From Bigelowiella natans CCMP2755 (Eukaryota; Cercozoa; Chlorarachniophyceae), in assembly GCA_000320545.1 (NCBI GenBank), contig ADNK01000196.1, forward strand, positions 1 to 44,718: 44,718 nt of DNA, given 5' to 3'. Position numbers and translations under genes: made by a program. Under the pieces are notes generated by a model, which was given only the letters and a program-made list of their open reading frames with translations, made no database searches and was not told where the DNA came from. Positions 11,285 to 26,225 of this stretch are shown here, piece by piece. Within the stretch, counting starts at the first letter, position 1; each line of letters opens with the position of its first letter.

Positions 11285-12998
11285 TGCATCTCCTCCCCTT
11301 AACCGAGACGTTAAGAGAAGAAAAGGTGCAGCCTTCGCTCTGTTCCCGGCAAGGAGAAATCTAGTGTCATCACAACAACTACTCCTACTACTACTACTAC
11401 TACTCCTGCAGTGTTGGCGTAGTCCATCATCTAGAATCCCAACAGTAGTGGTAGTGGTAGTAGTAGTTGCACATGCTCCGACTTTATGATGATGATCAGT
11501 GCTGTTGCTGCTAATATTCATAGTGCCATAATGTAGTAATTATTAGGGTTAAACTACCAACAGAACAATGTTTCATCATGAGTTGTTGTTGCAGGGTATG
11601 TAGTAGACGACATACATCATTTAAACAACACCTACTACTTCGCATACTAGCCAAAGAGGAGCTCATCATATTTTAACAAACCCACCTCGATAGGCAGCAG
11701 AACACAACCGCACAGGCGATAGTTACTACAATTGTGATCTTCCCCAGGACTGAGGATTTGGTTTTCTGGTAATAAGCTTTATCGTAGAGGAATTTTCTCG
11801 ATTTCGGAATGTGAACGTCATTATCCCGAAAGCCAGCATTAATTTTTTCATAAGTTGTGGGTATCATTGTTATAAATTTCCAAAATGCCAACCTATTTTT
11901 AATTATTTAAATCAGCCACTGATTTCCGTTTTCTCCGACTCCTCGTTCTACGCCCCCAACTAATCCGTAAGTATCATTCAACTACCTTTACGTACTGGAT
12001 CCAAACAATGCGATTATCAAGCTCTGTAATTTGCCTGAATTTTTTCTCTGCGTCGACCAATGTCCTCGTTGTTGCAGTTCACCTCGTGTCTCCTATTGTT
12101 CTGCTTCCCTCTCTCTCTCTCCTGCTCCTTACAGACGACGTTGATAATTCGCAAGTTGCTCACGCACCGAGTCCGCCGCCTCTTCTTCGAGAGTTGTGTT
12201 AATTAAACTTTTCTGACGCATGGCAGATAATATCATATATTTCCCAAGTACGACATCAAGGATGTGCAAAATATTGCTAGAAAGGGCTCTTCGAAAGATC
12301 GGAGAGAGAATTATGAAGAAAAAGTGGTCCTCCTGGTTGTTCCGAGCACAAATTTTGATGTCGCAATGTCATTATTGGGGGAGTAGATTTCACAGATTTC
12401 ACAGCTTCTCTAACATATTTATTTGGTGGATCCAGCCCTGGATATTTTAATTTATTCCAAATATTCGTATGTCGTAGGCATAGAATACCGAACCCGGTAT
12501 TCAATTAAAGCCAAAAAACAATTTCTTTTCTTTTCTCACTGATTTCGTTTGGAAAATGAGCTAGATTCGCTGTTGGCCCCGGGGAATCCGAGAATGTATG
12601 GGGATCCCTACTTTACCGGTTGTGCGACAACGAGAAAGAACCGTGCGAACCGGAGGTCAAATTTAGGAGAATTTTGCTTAAATGTTGCTTTTTCGTGGAA
12701 ATCAGGGAACAGCCCTCATCAATGCCAGGCGGCCCTTTTAAAAAAAAATGGTCACATTTCCCTTGTGCGTCATGTTCCATTAGCATCTATCACGAAAGAT
12801 GGGATCAAATTTGGGATTGTTGGAGTTGTGAAGTGCCGGCCTATAAGTCTTAATCTAGCTTGCACCTAGCTGGAATCCCCTCCCCAATAATCGCATATAT
12901 CTCTTAGCTGCCTGATGAAGAAATACATGTTAATGGGGAGGAGATGATAATTGTCCGACGAGCTCGTAGTACTGTACAAGAAAAAGTACGGTGAAGGA
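11285..12998. other. Divergent region between Hip and the kinase gene
   Basis: Apart from the small minus-strand exon at 11673-11894, I can support no coding exon here. Open frames at 12549-12869 on the plus strand overlap in two frames and match nothing I know. The region should contain the Hip promoter near 11300-11650 and the kinase promoter near 12500-12990. Confidence 0.45.
11673..11894 (-). CDS. Last exon of a small single-pass membrane protein (unknown)
   Basis: An open frame of about 72 codons preceded at 11895 by a plausible splice acceptor (AATAG|GTTGGC). It has no ATG at its 5' end, so at least one upstream exon is expected above 11895, but I could not define it. The peptide has an aromatic start (LAFWKFITM), a middle part with HIPKSRKFLYD and a hydrophobic segment of about 18 residues near the C-terminus (KITIVVTIACAVVFCC) followed by SRWVC. 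This resembles a tail-anchored or small single-pass protein. I do not recognise the family. Confidence 0.4.
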   Translation of the reverse strand, partial: RLAFWKFITMIPTTYEKINAGFRDNDVHIPKSRKFLYDKAYYQKTKSSVLGKITIVVTIACAVVFCCLSRWVC

Positions 12999-13247
12999 AT
13001 GAAGACTTTAAGCTCCACATCATCTTTGAAGAAAACATCTCAAGTACCTAAGACTCCCAATGGCGACTATGTATTCGACACGTCAAGGTTTGGGCTTCTC
13101 GGCCGTGGCGCCCATGCTGTCGTTGTGCGTGCGCGCCATAATGTCACCGGTAATTGAGGGCATTTGTAGACCTATAATGATAAATCATTCGCCAAGAAAA
13201 GGAAATTAATCACCATATTTCGCACTTAGAATTATTAATTACACACG

Positions 13248-13291
<44 letters not shown>

Positions 13292-13329
13292 GCACGCACG
13301 CACGCTCACACACGCAAACAGACACACAT

Positions 13330-13370
<41 letters not shown>

Positions 13371-13424
13371 ATGACACATGTTCTCATTACACGACAATCA
13401 CCTGTCGTGTAATGAAACTAGTCG

Positions 13425-13471
<47 letters not shown>

Positions 13472-14529
13472 TTTGTATACTGTGTGGATGATAACAACAT
13501 ACATGAGTGCATCGTATGATACTCCCATTAAGTGTAATAATTAAAGAATGTAGTAAATGCGTGCCAATTTGTTGGTTAATTCATTGCTGTACATCCATTC
13601 TTTCGGCCTTCTGTTCCATTTTTTTAGCATTTCGTTGTATCATCTTAAGTATAAGTTGTTATCAGTGTCATATCGTCCTGATATTTGTAGTATCGATGAT
13701 TCATTTTTTTATTTTTTCTCTCACGCCATCATGAGTCCGATCTTCGTTATTCATTTTAGGAAAGGCCGTAGCAGTCAAGATTGTAAACAAAAATTATGAC
13801 CCAGGAGAAGCACACCTTCTCATGCAACTTCATCATCCAAATATTGTACGCATGTTCGGTATCCAACGTGATGAGAAGCGGATGTATTTCATCTCTGAAC
13901 TTTGCAGGGGTGGCGAGTTATTCGGTACTACATCAGTAGATAGTTGAGGAATGTGAGGGAAGCATTCTTATAACCTCCTCTCTCTGAGATCAATCATATG
14001 TTGTTGTTATTGTATGTGCCAACACCACCAGCAACAGCACATCGTAGATAAATAGTTAAACCACCTCTACCATTATCATTACTACTACCACTTATGCTAG
14101 TAATAATCAGCAGCCTTTATTGCAAAGAATATATATTATACACTACTACTGCTGCTGCTAATACTACCACTGCATCATCGTCAGATTCAGATTTGGTTGC
14201 AGAGCATGAGCTCATCATCATCATCTTCTTCTTTTTCTTCTTACAACCCTGATACTACTCCTACTACTACCAAATCATCATCATTTTCAGATTTGATTGC
14301 AGAACATGGACCCTTACCCTTGGGGCTTGCTAAGCATATATCTAGACAGTTATGTGAAGGCATTGCATATCTACACGGCAGAGGCGTTACGCACTGGGAT
14401 TTAAAGCCTGAAAATCTGCTCCTTACTGAAGCATTTCAAATCAAGATTGCTGACTTCGGGTTTGCTGTTTTGGGGACTGATAGCATGCCAGAACGTCCAA
14501 GAGGTACAAGTAGAAGTAGTAGTGATACC

Positions 14530-14562
<33 letters not shown>

Positions 14563-14832
14563 CATCAGTTGTGGGAGAGCAGTTGCGGCAAGCAGAAGTA
14601 CTGCTAGAACGTAATAAAAATAATAATGCCATAACGACGACGCCTAATTGACAAACGATGCCACACCACTAACTACTGCCACTATTACTACTATAACTAC
14701 TACTACTACTGCAGCTGCTACTCTTTCTATTTGCATATCACTATTACGTCATAAGTAGTGCTGATTCTGGGTGCCGCTCATATCTAAATCATGATCATCA
14801 TCACCGTCAAAAATATCACCATCACCATCAGT

Positions 14833-14865
<33 letters not shown>

Positions 14866-15222
14866 TTTTTATCATGAAAGCTTAATGATCCTAACTCCCC
14901 CTCAGGAACTATTCCATACATGGCTCCAGAATTTGTTCAGATTTGGAGATTTAGGTAACATATCTTCTACTGTTGCCAAACAAACAAAGCAGCAAGTTAC
15001 TGCTAATACTAGCACCGATTGGGTAGTAGTAGGAAAAAGAAAAAAGGAGGTGCTGTTGGTTTGTTATACGTTCATTCGTCGATAGCAAGAATATTTGATT
15101 CATCGAGCAGATGAAAGAATGGATAAAGGGGAGATGGTTGTAGTAGTAGTAGTAGTATATGGGTAATCAGATAATAGAGAAATCGTCGAGAGGATGTTGA
15201 AATCCTGTGTCACTAATACATC

Positions 15223-15279
<57 letters not shown>

Positions 15280-18075
15280 ACAGTGTGTGTGTCCAACACG
15301 CTGTGGATGTGTCTCTGTAGCGGGATCTTGATAATGTGTATCGGCTATTGTTTTTTATGATGATGATATAGACGACAAAGCCGAGATCGGTCTTCATCAG
15401 TCACTGGATCATCATCATCATCATCATCATCATCATCGTTATTATCAGCATCATTATCCTCTCGTCACAACGGCAGCAGCGGCAATGACATACGGCCACT
15501 GGCAGCAGAAACAACAATGACGATGGTAGATAGTAGCTCTTGCAGCAGCAGCAGAGAAAACAAACTTGAGATCACGACTGGAGATAGTAAGTCTTCGGGA
15601 AAGAACAACTTGCTATCAGAAACTTCTGCTTTGAGGAAGCAGCAGCAGCAGAAACGTCAAGCAGACAATCAAAACGACATCACCTTAAGTAGTAAGAATA
15701 ATACTAGTGCTTTTAGTATTACTAAAAAACAACACCAGCAACACCAACAAGCACTAGACCCCCAGAGAGCTGATATGTGGAGCATAGGAATCGTGATGCA
15801 CTGCATCTTAGCAGGAACATTTCCTTTCACTTCGCCTACTGAAGCAGACCGGAACTTTCGACTGCATAAGCAGAATGCATGGAAACCATCTTTCCCAGAG
15901 GAGGTACGTAATAGCTTATTATGGACTATTGTACTACTGCTACTACTACTACTACTAACATTTTTGTGTGCTGGTTGCCATATGATGCATGCAAGTAGTG
16001 GTGTGCGGTGATATCAACGATAATATGATTCTGGCTGGTGCTATTCTTCTCTATCTTCACATTATTTTTCATGAAGAACAGTAGTGTACACAGCTGGAAT
16101 TACAGCTAATTTTGAGATATTGTGTTTATACACATAATGTGTGTGTGTGTATCAGGATGACGATTGCATAAAGTTGGTGTTAAAGTTACTGGAAATCGAT
16201 CCTTTTAAGCGTCCAAAAGCAGGGGTACACTTATTTTGCATTATCGTGTGATGGTGATGGTGATGATGATGATGATGATGATGGTTATGATGGTCGTGGC
16301 GGTGATAGTGCTGCTCTTACAATAGATTCATAATGCAAACAGCTTGCATTACCATCTAGTGTTTCACTATTGACAGCTGCTGTTTGAATATACTGCTTCT
16401 TGTTAGGAATGTCTGGATTCTCAATGGTTACGATTAAAACCTACAAAGGTAAGTATCTAAGATGAAAAATAAATAAATGTCTAAAGGAATATAAGCTGCA
16501 TCAGATCTGTTATTATATGAATGACGATGCGATTATGACGACGACGACGATGATGATAATGAGCAGACTGCTGAGGAGATGCTGAAAAATATCAACAAAG
16601 AAAAAACACAGATAGAGAATCATGCAGAGGAGGGAGTGCAGGAAAGAGCAGCGGTAGTATCTAAAGCGGCGGCGGCGACGACGACGACGACTACTACTGC
16701 TACTGTAGGGATGAAGAGACAACGACGACAAATCGTTCGTGATGATGACGAAGAAACAATGGAAAATAATGATAATCATCATCATAGTAGCAATGGGTCT
16801 GCTGCTGATGGTGAAACTAATGGGGAAACGATTCACCAGCAAGGTTTGTAATAGTGACGGTATTCAGAAAGAAGAAAAAGAAAGGGAAAACATCGAATAG
16901 AATTATCACTGAATGAAAAACAATGCTTACTATTGCAGCAATAATCTAATTTAGAGAAAAAGAGACGACTTGGCGGCTATGTGGCATGTAAATGTGAGAC
17001 ACCTCTCGCTGCTTTGGCTGTGGAGATAGAAGAAGAACAGAAAGCCATGACGGCAGGAGCCATAAAAGCAGCGGCAGCAGCACCGACGCCAACAATCAGA
17101 GAAGGGAAAGGAGAGCCACGAAAGGGGGATTTCACTACTGCTGATACTCATACTACAATCGACGACTCAAAAGAGAAGCAGTTTCAGGTTAATGAAAAGA
17201 AATATCAAGTATAAAAAGTGACAATGATGATGATGAAAATGATGATGATGAAAATGATGATGATGAAAATGATGATGATGATGATGGGATGATGGACGAT
17301 GCTTATTAAAATCAAACAGACGATGAGGATGGTTCAAATGTAAAAATAAAGTTTACGTTGTTAAATGATTATGATGCTGCTTCGATTTAAGATAATCATA
17401 TTTGATGATTGATGATGCAACAATTATGCAGAATTCTAGCTCAGAGACCTCCCCGTTATATCATAATTCTGCTCATGGAGATTGTCAAGGAGAAGAGGAG
17501 GGAGGGAGAAAAACAGGGGACAGGCCTACTACAAAAGCTCCTCCCACCACTGCCACTAAATCCTCAAATCCAAGAAATGAAAAACATCTGCCGGTCAAGA
17601 GGCTCGGTTGGATCTTACCAGGGAAATCAGTCGAGAAATCCAATAAATTCTTGGATCAGATCGGACAAGCAGTTGCTGAAATTGGATTCGATGCTGAACT
17701 AGACACGGACGATTTCTTCGTTGTTGGAAGAGACAACGAAACAGATCAGGACATGTTCATCGTCACTCTTTTTGAGCAACAAGTCAAGGTGATGATCTTG
17801 GCGGTATTTGCACCACCCACTATTTTAGTGGAACTATTACTACCCACTACCTCGGGAAGAGATGTCCTTGTGGTTGTTGGTTTCATGGGTGTGATGCTGT
17901 TGCTGCTATTCCCGCAATTGCTGCGGTCAGAACCAACGCTGGCGTGTATGTACACTGCATCTTCTTCTGAATATCCTCTCCTTTGTAGGGTAAAGAATCC
18001 AATTTACTTCTCGACGTACAGCGATTAAACCTGCCCCCATTGGATTTTAATGAAGTTTATAGAAGTTTGAGGTAG
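12999..18075 (+). CDS. CAMK-group Ser/Thr protein kinase with KA1/CIPK-like C-terminus, ~717 aa
   Basis: Exons: 12999-13149, 13760-13924, 14291-14587, 14906-14954, ~15477-15903, 16156-16224, 16407-16448, 16567-16843, 16955-17187, 17432-17788, 17989-18075. All stated phases agree; only the exon 5 acceptor is uncertain. The kinase domain comes first: Gly loop LGRGAHAVVV, catalytic Lys57 (AVAVKI), GGELFDLI, a catalytic loop reading THWDLKPEN (His140-Trp141-Asp142), DFG at 160-162, CGTIPYMAPE, then RADMWSIGIVMHCILAG and a final RP. The HRD arginine is replaced by Trp. A serine run encoded by AGT repeats lengthens the activation loop, and a second low-complexity insert precedes RADMWS. The middle is acidic and disordered. 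The last ~70 residues (FFVVGRDN, then LLLDVQRLNLPPLDF and VYRSLR) resemble KA1/CIPK-type C-terminal domains, so AMPK- or CIPK-like regulation is inferred. Intron 3 is GC-AG. Confidence 0.88.
13252..13468. repeat. Compound microsatellite (CA)n-(CGCA)n-(GA)n-(AT)n in kinase intron 1
   Basis: CA at 13253-13287, CGCA near 13288-13305, GA at 13331-13369 and AT at 13427-13468 lie within 220 bp. Between the GA and AT tracts is a perfect stem-loop (13384-13415). Confidence 0.9.
13384..13415. other. Perfect 13-bp stem-loop in kinase intron 1
   Basis: The arms CATTACACGACA (13385-13396) and TGTCGTGTAATG (13403-13414) are exact reverse complements, extended by one T-A pair at 13384/13415. The loop is ATCACC (13397-13402). 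Confidence 0.85.
14520..14563. repeat. (AGT)n tract encoding polyserine in the kinase activation loop
   Basis: AGT codons in exon 3 encode a serine run between the DFG motif and the CGT-APE segment. Confidence 0.9.
14588..14905 (+). other. GC-AG intron 3 of the kinase gene
   Basis: The exon ends TTGCG and the intron begins GCAAGC, close to the GC-donor consensus; it ends CCCCTCAG. Splicing here makes Cys-Gly-Thr-Ile-Pro-Tyr-Met-Ala-Pro-Glu in one frame, the standard kinase sequence. No GT donor gives this. The intron also holds a (CAG)n tract at 14830-14863. Confidence 0.8.
15229..15440. repeat. (TA)n and (ATC)n microsatellites in kinase intron 4
   Basis: TA at about 15229-15276 and ATC at about 15407-15437, between the exons ending 14954 and starting near 15477. 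Confidence 0.9.
17224..17287. repeat. 15-bp minisatellite (GATGATGATGAAAAT) in kinase intron 9
   Basis: About four tandem copies of a GAT-rich 15-bp unit, the last decaying into pure GAT. Confidence 0.85.
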
Positions 18076-19453
18076 AAGCACCTTGTGAAATCATGTACAC
18101 TGTGTACATTCCAATTAGTCAAAGCATACTGTTTACTCAAAAGTAAGAAAATGGGTATATTCAAGCAATAGATTTATGACGCACATTGTTAACTTGTTCT
18201 GAAACATCTGAATTAGGTTGGCGTTGAAAGATTTAAACCAGTGGAACGGTCATATGATGGCAAGCAGTTGAAAGGGTTACCTCATTTGTGTAAAATTTAT
18301 GTCATATGAGATGTCTTTGATTGGCATTGCTAGATTGTAACGCGCGTTTCATTGTGGTTTTGTGCGGCACCACCCTTGTATGAATGCTAGAAAGTAATTT
18401 AAGTGAACATTTTGGTTAGTGCAATGCAATGTCGCTCTAAATCAGAGAAGAGCAGCTTGGCTAGCTTGGGTGCATGATGGGCATGTGATGCTTCAAAGTT
18501 AAACATGCCATTTGCAACAATGTGTGATGCCAACAAATTTCATGCACCTGCGCTGTAGTAGGAGTCACACCTCTAGACCTCATTGCAGCAATGTGTTGTT
18601 GAGTTGGTCGATTCTCGAAGCCTAGAAGCCACTGCTAGACTGTTGTGCTGGTGTGCTGGTGAAAGTCTAGAAGTGCAGCAGGTCCATCTGCAAAGTTGCA
18701 ATGCTAGAATGATCCAGAGACACCCTGAATGCAGTATCGCAGTGAAATGGTGCACATCTAGTATACTAGATGGACATGCTGTGTCAACACATGGTTTTAT
18801 TGCGATGCTCTGCTAGTGCTGGATGTAGTCCTCATCCCAATGGTCCAGTGGTGGAAGTTGCTAGCTAGCTAGCTAGCTAGCTTGCTAGTAGCTTGGAATG
18901 TTGGAGATGATCTGATCGATTGTTCTAGCATTCGCTTGATTGTGTCGGTCTGTCGGACTTTAGGACTAGCATAGCGGAGCTCGACTTTCAATGCCATGCA
19001 CCATCGATCGCATCGCTAGCATCGCATCCAAGACTAGAAGTCTGTGAGCAGGCATGTGCGACTTGCTGCACAACAACAAATCACCCAGCGCAGAGCGTAG
19101 CTCTCAGGCTAGCAGGTGTGCACATCTAGACATTGAAATCGAGCTTGTCGATCAATCTGCTAGCTAAGTCATCTGCCAGTTCGTTGGGCTTAGCTAGCTA
19201 GGGCTGCTCTGGCAGCTGGACTGCGCCAGTCTAGCAGTGCACTGAACAGCTAGACAGGAGCGAGTGATGGCTCACATGTGAGCTCTGCTAGACGGATGCG
19301 TCGTCATGAGCATCAGTAGCGTGTTTCATCCGTTTAGCGTGATATGTGGGATAATCAATAAACGGAACGATTATTAGCACTACAGTAATCTAACTTGATG
19401 TAATGACGAAATAATAGATCCATTGTGCATTCGACTGTTGGATTTCTGCTTCT
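18076..19453. other. Convergent intergenic region with the strongest CTAG/palindrome-rich island
   Basis: The kinase (+) and GRK (-) genes converge here. From about 18440 to 19320 there are about 27 CTAG tetramers, roughly one per 30 bp, including a GCTA run at 18860-18883, a perfect 18-bp palindrome at 18755-18772 and a perfect 14-bp palindrome at 19270-19283. No microsatellite of the kind common elsewhere occurs in it. No coding exon is seen. Confidence 0.65.
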
Positions 19454-22991
<3,538 letters not shown>

Positions 22992-25165
22992 GATGAAAAT
23001 ATAAACAGCCTTTGGCTAACTTCGCCGTACTTAGAAATTTAGATGCTTAATTGTTATGATTTGTTTGATACTTCCGTAACAATAATAGGGAACTCTCGCA
23101 GGCACCCTTAGGTTTTGATGGATGTGGTGAGTAATCGATCAAACCTTCCGCTCTCCTAGCTATTGTCTCCCTTCCTCTCGTTAATTTGTTGAGGGTGTAA
23201 TGTAGTAATGGACGAACGAACAATGCGAAGATGACAAAGCTTGGAGAAGAGAGTGAGCAGCAGACGAATAACTTGTGCTTGCCACGTTAAGATTAATTTA
23301 CGACCATGAACGCCTTAGAAAGGTCAGATCTCATCTGTTTCTTGCAGCTTGCAGGAAGAAAGCCTGACTCAGTGCAGTTTTGGGACAGCGTTCATCAACT
23401 AAAATTGTAGCCAGTTGAATTGTGTCAAACACAATCTTACGATAGATATCGATTCATTTATAACGACACACAAAATATTATGTCGCACCCAAGGTATTAT
23501 CACGATATTGTTGGTGATGTACCGCTGAGGCACAAGGACACATCGCCTAAAAGCATTGTAAAACCCTATGACGACATATCTGTATCATCGCATAAAAATG
23601 AAGTCGTACGACTCGCAATGATGCGCAGCACATGGATAACAATAGCAACGACAACACTTCTTTCCTAAAAACGATGCAGTCTCGTGGAAAATTCTGTTCT
23701 GCACTTGAAACATCTACAGGATGCGATTAGATCTAGATCTACAGGGTATTCACTTAAAACGACTTGTTGCTTGGCCAAACCCAGGATTTGGTAATTGCAA
23801 ATTCTAGTTAGTTATTCTGTTCGCGTCCTTGACTTCGTCGCACAAAGAGTCTTGATTTGTCGCTTGGCATTGGTGTTTACTGGTTCGTTTGACTTCCTCT
23901 TCCACACCAATATCTATAACAAAAACAACAAGAATCATAGTCTAAATATTGTTAAAAGTTTTATTTAGAAGTTTTGGTATTGAAATATTTACCAATTTTG
24001 TTACTTTTACTGTGCCACAACAACGCAATGGGCATGGTGGGACAGCAGTGACGACAAGAAGATGAAGTGGTTTCCCCTTTTGCCAACTCTTGCCATCCTC
24101 ACAATCATTCATACGAACATCAGCGATTACTCACCAAGGGAGCTCAGTATCAAAGCCACGGTGAGCAGTAAAACGGCAAAAACAAGTTTTGGTCATTTCA
24201 GGAAAAGGATTGTTTCCCCTTTTATCACCATCTCCCCGCCTCGACATTCTTCTCGTGTCACAAACACGGAGGCCCGTTTTTCTTCAATCCCACATGTTGG
24301 GTTCGTTGAAAACGAATCAGATTCTGCACAGATAGTCAATATTTCGGCCTACATTAGGGAAAGGAAAGGTAAAGCCGTAGAGGGGTACTTGCTTCATGTT
24401 CGACTTAAATGTTACTAAATATCTAAGAAGGTTAGATGCGTGAGGTGTGGCGCTCATTTGCTTAGCATTGGCACTATTTTTGTTGTGGTTGATAGGGAAT
24501 GTGTCTTCATTGTTGGATTCGGTCTTCACCAACATCACGCAGCCTGGAGATACTTTTGGGAAAGATGGAGGAGGGGTAACTTTAGAATAATATGTTTTAT
24601 TAACAGAAGCTCAAACATAGTCATGTATCTATGGTTCAAACAGTATTAGCAGAAGCGGGAAGCATGTTGTTGAGCTTCTTATGGTTGTTGGTGCAATAGG
24701 ATCCGAACAATTATTGTCATTACCACCTTAACTACTCGTAATTATCTCTCTCAGAATGACGACGATGGTTGGTTTCGGGGAAATATGAGAGGAGGCAGTG
24801 GTAGCTAGCGGCACAATCCAGCAGAATACATTCAGGCTGCTTGACCTTATAGTTATAGAACTAAGCTATTATTATTTGCAAGAGGCAGCAGCTCTACTTA
24901 GTTGTTCTTTTCTGATGCACGTTATCCTCTACATCCTTGCATTGTTATCATCCCCATATCACCATCATTATTATCTACGGTAGGCGAGTGGGTGGATGAT
25001 GCATCACCAAAGCTAGCAGCACTCCTCTTTGTGAACCGATCATGGTAATTAACGATGACGATGATGATGATGATGATGATGATGATCATGGGGCAATTGT
25101 TAGGTGGGTGCACATGGTATGAAAGCGGTATAGGGAGAAACCGATGATGATATTTCGTTCCGCCA
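22992..25165. other. Divergent region upstream of GRK and the unknown plus-strand gene
   Basis: About 2.2 kb. The GRK promoter should lie around 23000-23300. Two open frames deserve mention: 23420-23668 (82 codons, no recognisable features) and 24062-24418 (listed separately). GAT and ATC repeats occur near 24960-25085. Confidence 0.45.
24062..24418 (+). CDS. Possible small secreted protein (tentative)
   Basis: An open frame of 118 codons starting with an ATG and a hydrophobic N-terminus (MKWFPLLPTLAILTIIHTN) that could be a signal peptide. The rest has no recognisable motif. A possible 41-nt intron with good borders (ACG|GTGAGC ... TTTCAG|G) at about 24162-24202 would change the downstream frame. 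This could be a real short gene or chance. Confidence 0.25.
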   Translation: MKWFPLLPTLAILTIIHTNISDYSPRELSIKATVSSKTAKTSFGHFRKRIVSPFITISPPRHSSRVTNTEARFSSIPHVGFVENESDSAQIVNISAYIRERKGKAVEGYLLHVRLKCY

Positions 25166-26145
25166 ATGTTCTATTCATCAACCTCTAAAAGAAATATGTT
25201 GTTTGAAAGGGATGTAGATGGTACCATCACTCAGCTTCAACAAACGCCACCCCTTAGTCGAGAATCTATCGAAAATGATATCAGAAAAGCATATGGATCC
25301 TTAAAAGATGACTTTCGGCTCCTTCATCGCAACTTCACCGTGCTGATCCTCAAACCCTGCGTAAGTAAAGTGGAGGAACTTCTTCCTGATAGGGTAATAC
25401 TACTACTACTACTACTAATAATAATAATAATAATGATAATAGCAGCAGTGATAATATAAAAAGGAATAGAGCTGCTACTACATAGTAGTTATTTCGATGA
25501 TGTCATGCAATAGACTACTACTACACCACTTACTTATTACGTCCTCTGTTACATCCTTTGTGATGATGGATTGATTGATGATCACAAAATTAGTATTAAT
25601 CTTCACATAAATCAGTAGTAATCCATAGTTGTTCTCCAAAAGGTGAAGGAAATACGCAGCAGCAAGTTTGTAGGATGGATCCAAGCCTATGGGAGGTAAT
25701 GTCACTTAATAATTATATACATATTGTAAAACTATTACATGATCTCTATGAAGCATATTAAGTTTTTGCCTTCGTTCTTCTACGAAACTCCTCCTCCCTA
25801 TATCCTAATTGATTTGTTTTTAAACAAAAAATGGTGGTTACTACGATTAATGATGATTATTATTATATGCGTGTTTTTCAGGGAAGCAAATACAGAAATA
25901 AAATCAGTGGTTGGAATGATAAAGGAGTATATGATGTCCTTTTCTTCTTCCATGTCCTCCTCCTCCTCATCATCATCAAGATATCATCTTGGAAGAATTT
26001 GGAACGGATTTAGGAATAATGATAATAATGATGATGATGATGAGTCTCCTCTATTATTAGATGGTGGTTGTTATTCTTCCACCACCTCTAATCATCATCA
26101 TCATATTGACAACAAGAAGATGCATCAGCCCCATTGGCTTCCTAT

Positions 26146-26185
<40 letters not shown>

Positions 26186-26190
26186 AAGAG

Positions 26191-26225
<35 letters not shown>

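Noticed and set aside
12549-12869. Possible gene upstream of the kinase
   Set aside because: Two overlapping frames of similar length, no recognisable motif and no convincing splice links.
14197-14290. Poly-Ser N-terminal start for kinase exon 3
   Set aside because: The frame opens upstream through TCATC repeats, but splicing at 14291 gives GGELFDLI, the conserved kinase sequence, so the upstream part is intronic.
15229-15440. CRISPR-like or satellite array
   Set aside because: Tracts are simple TA and ATC microsatellites without unique spacers; no CRISPR array occurs in the window.
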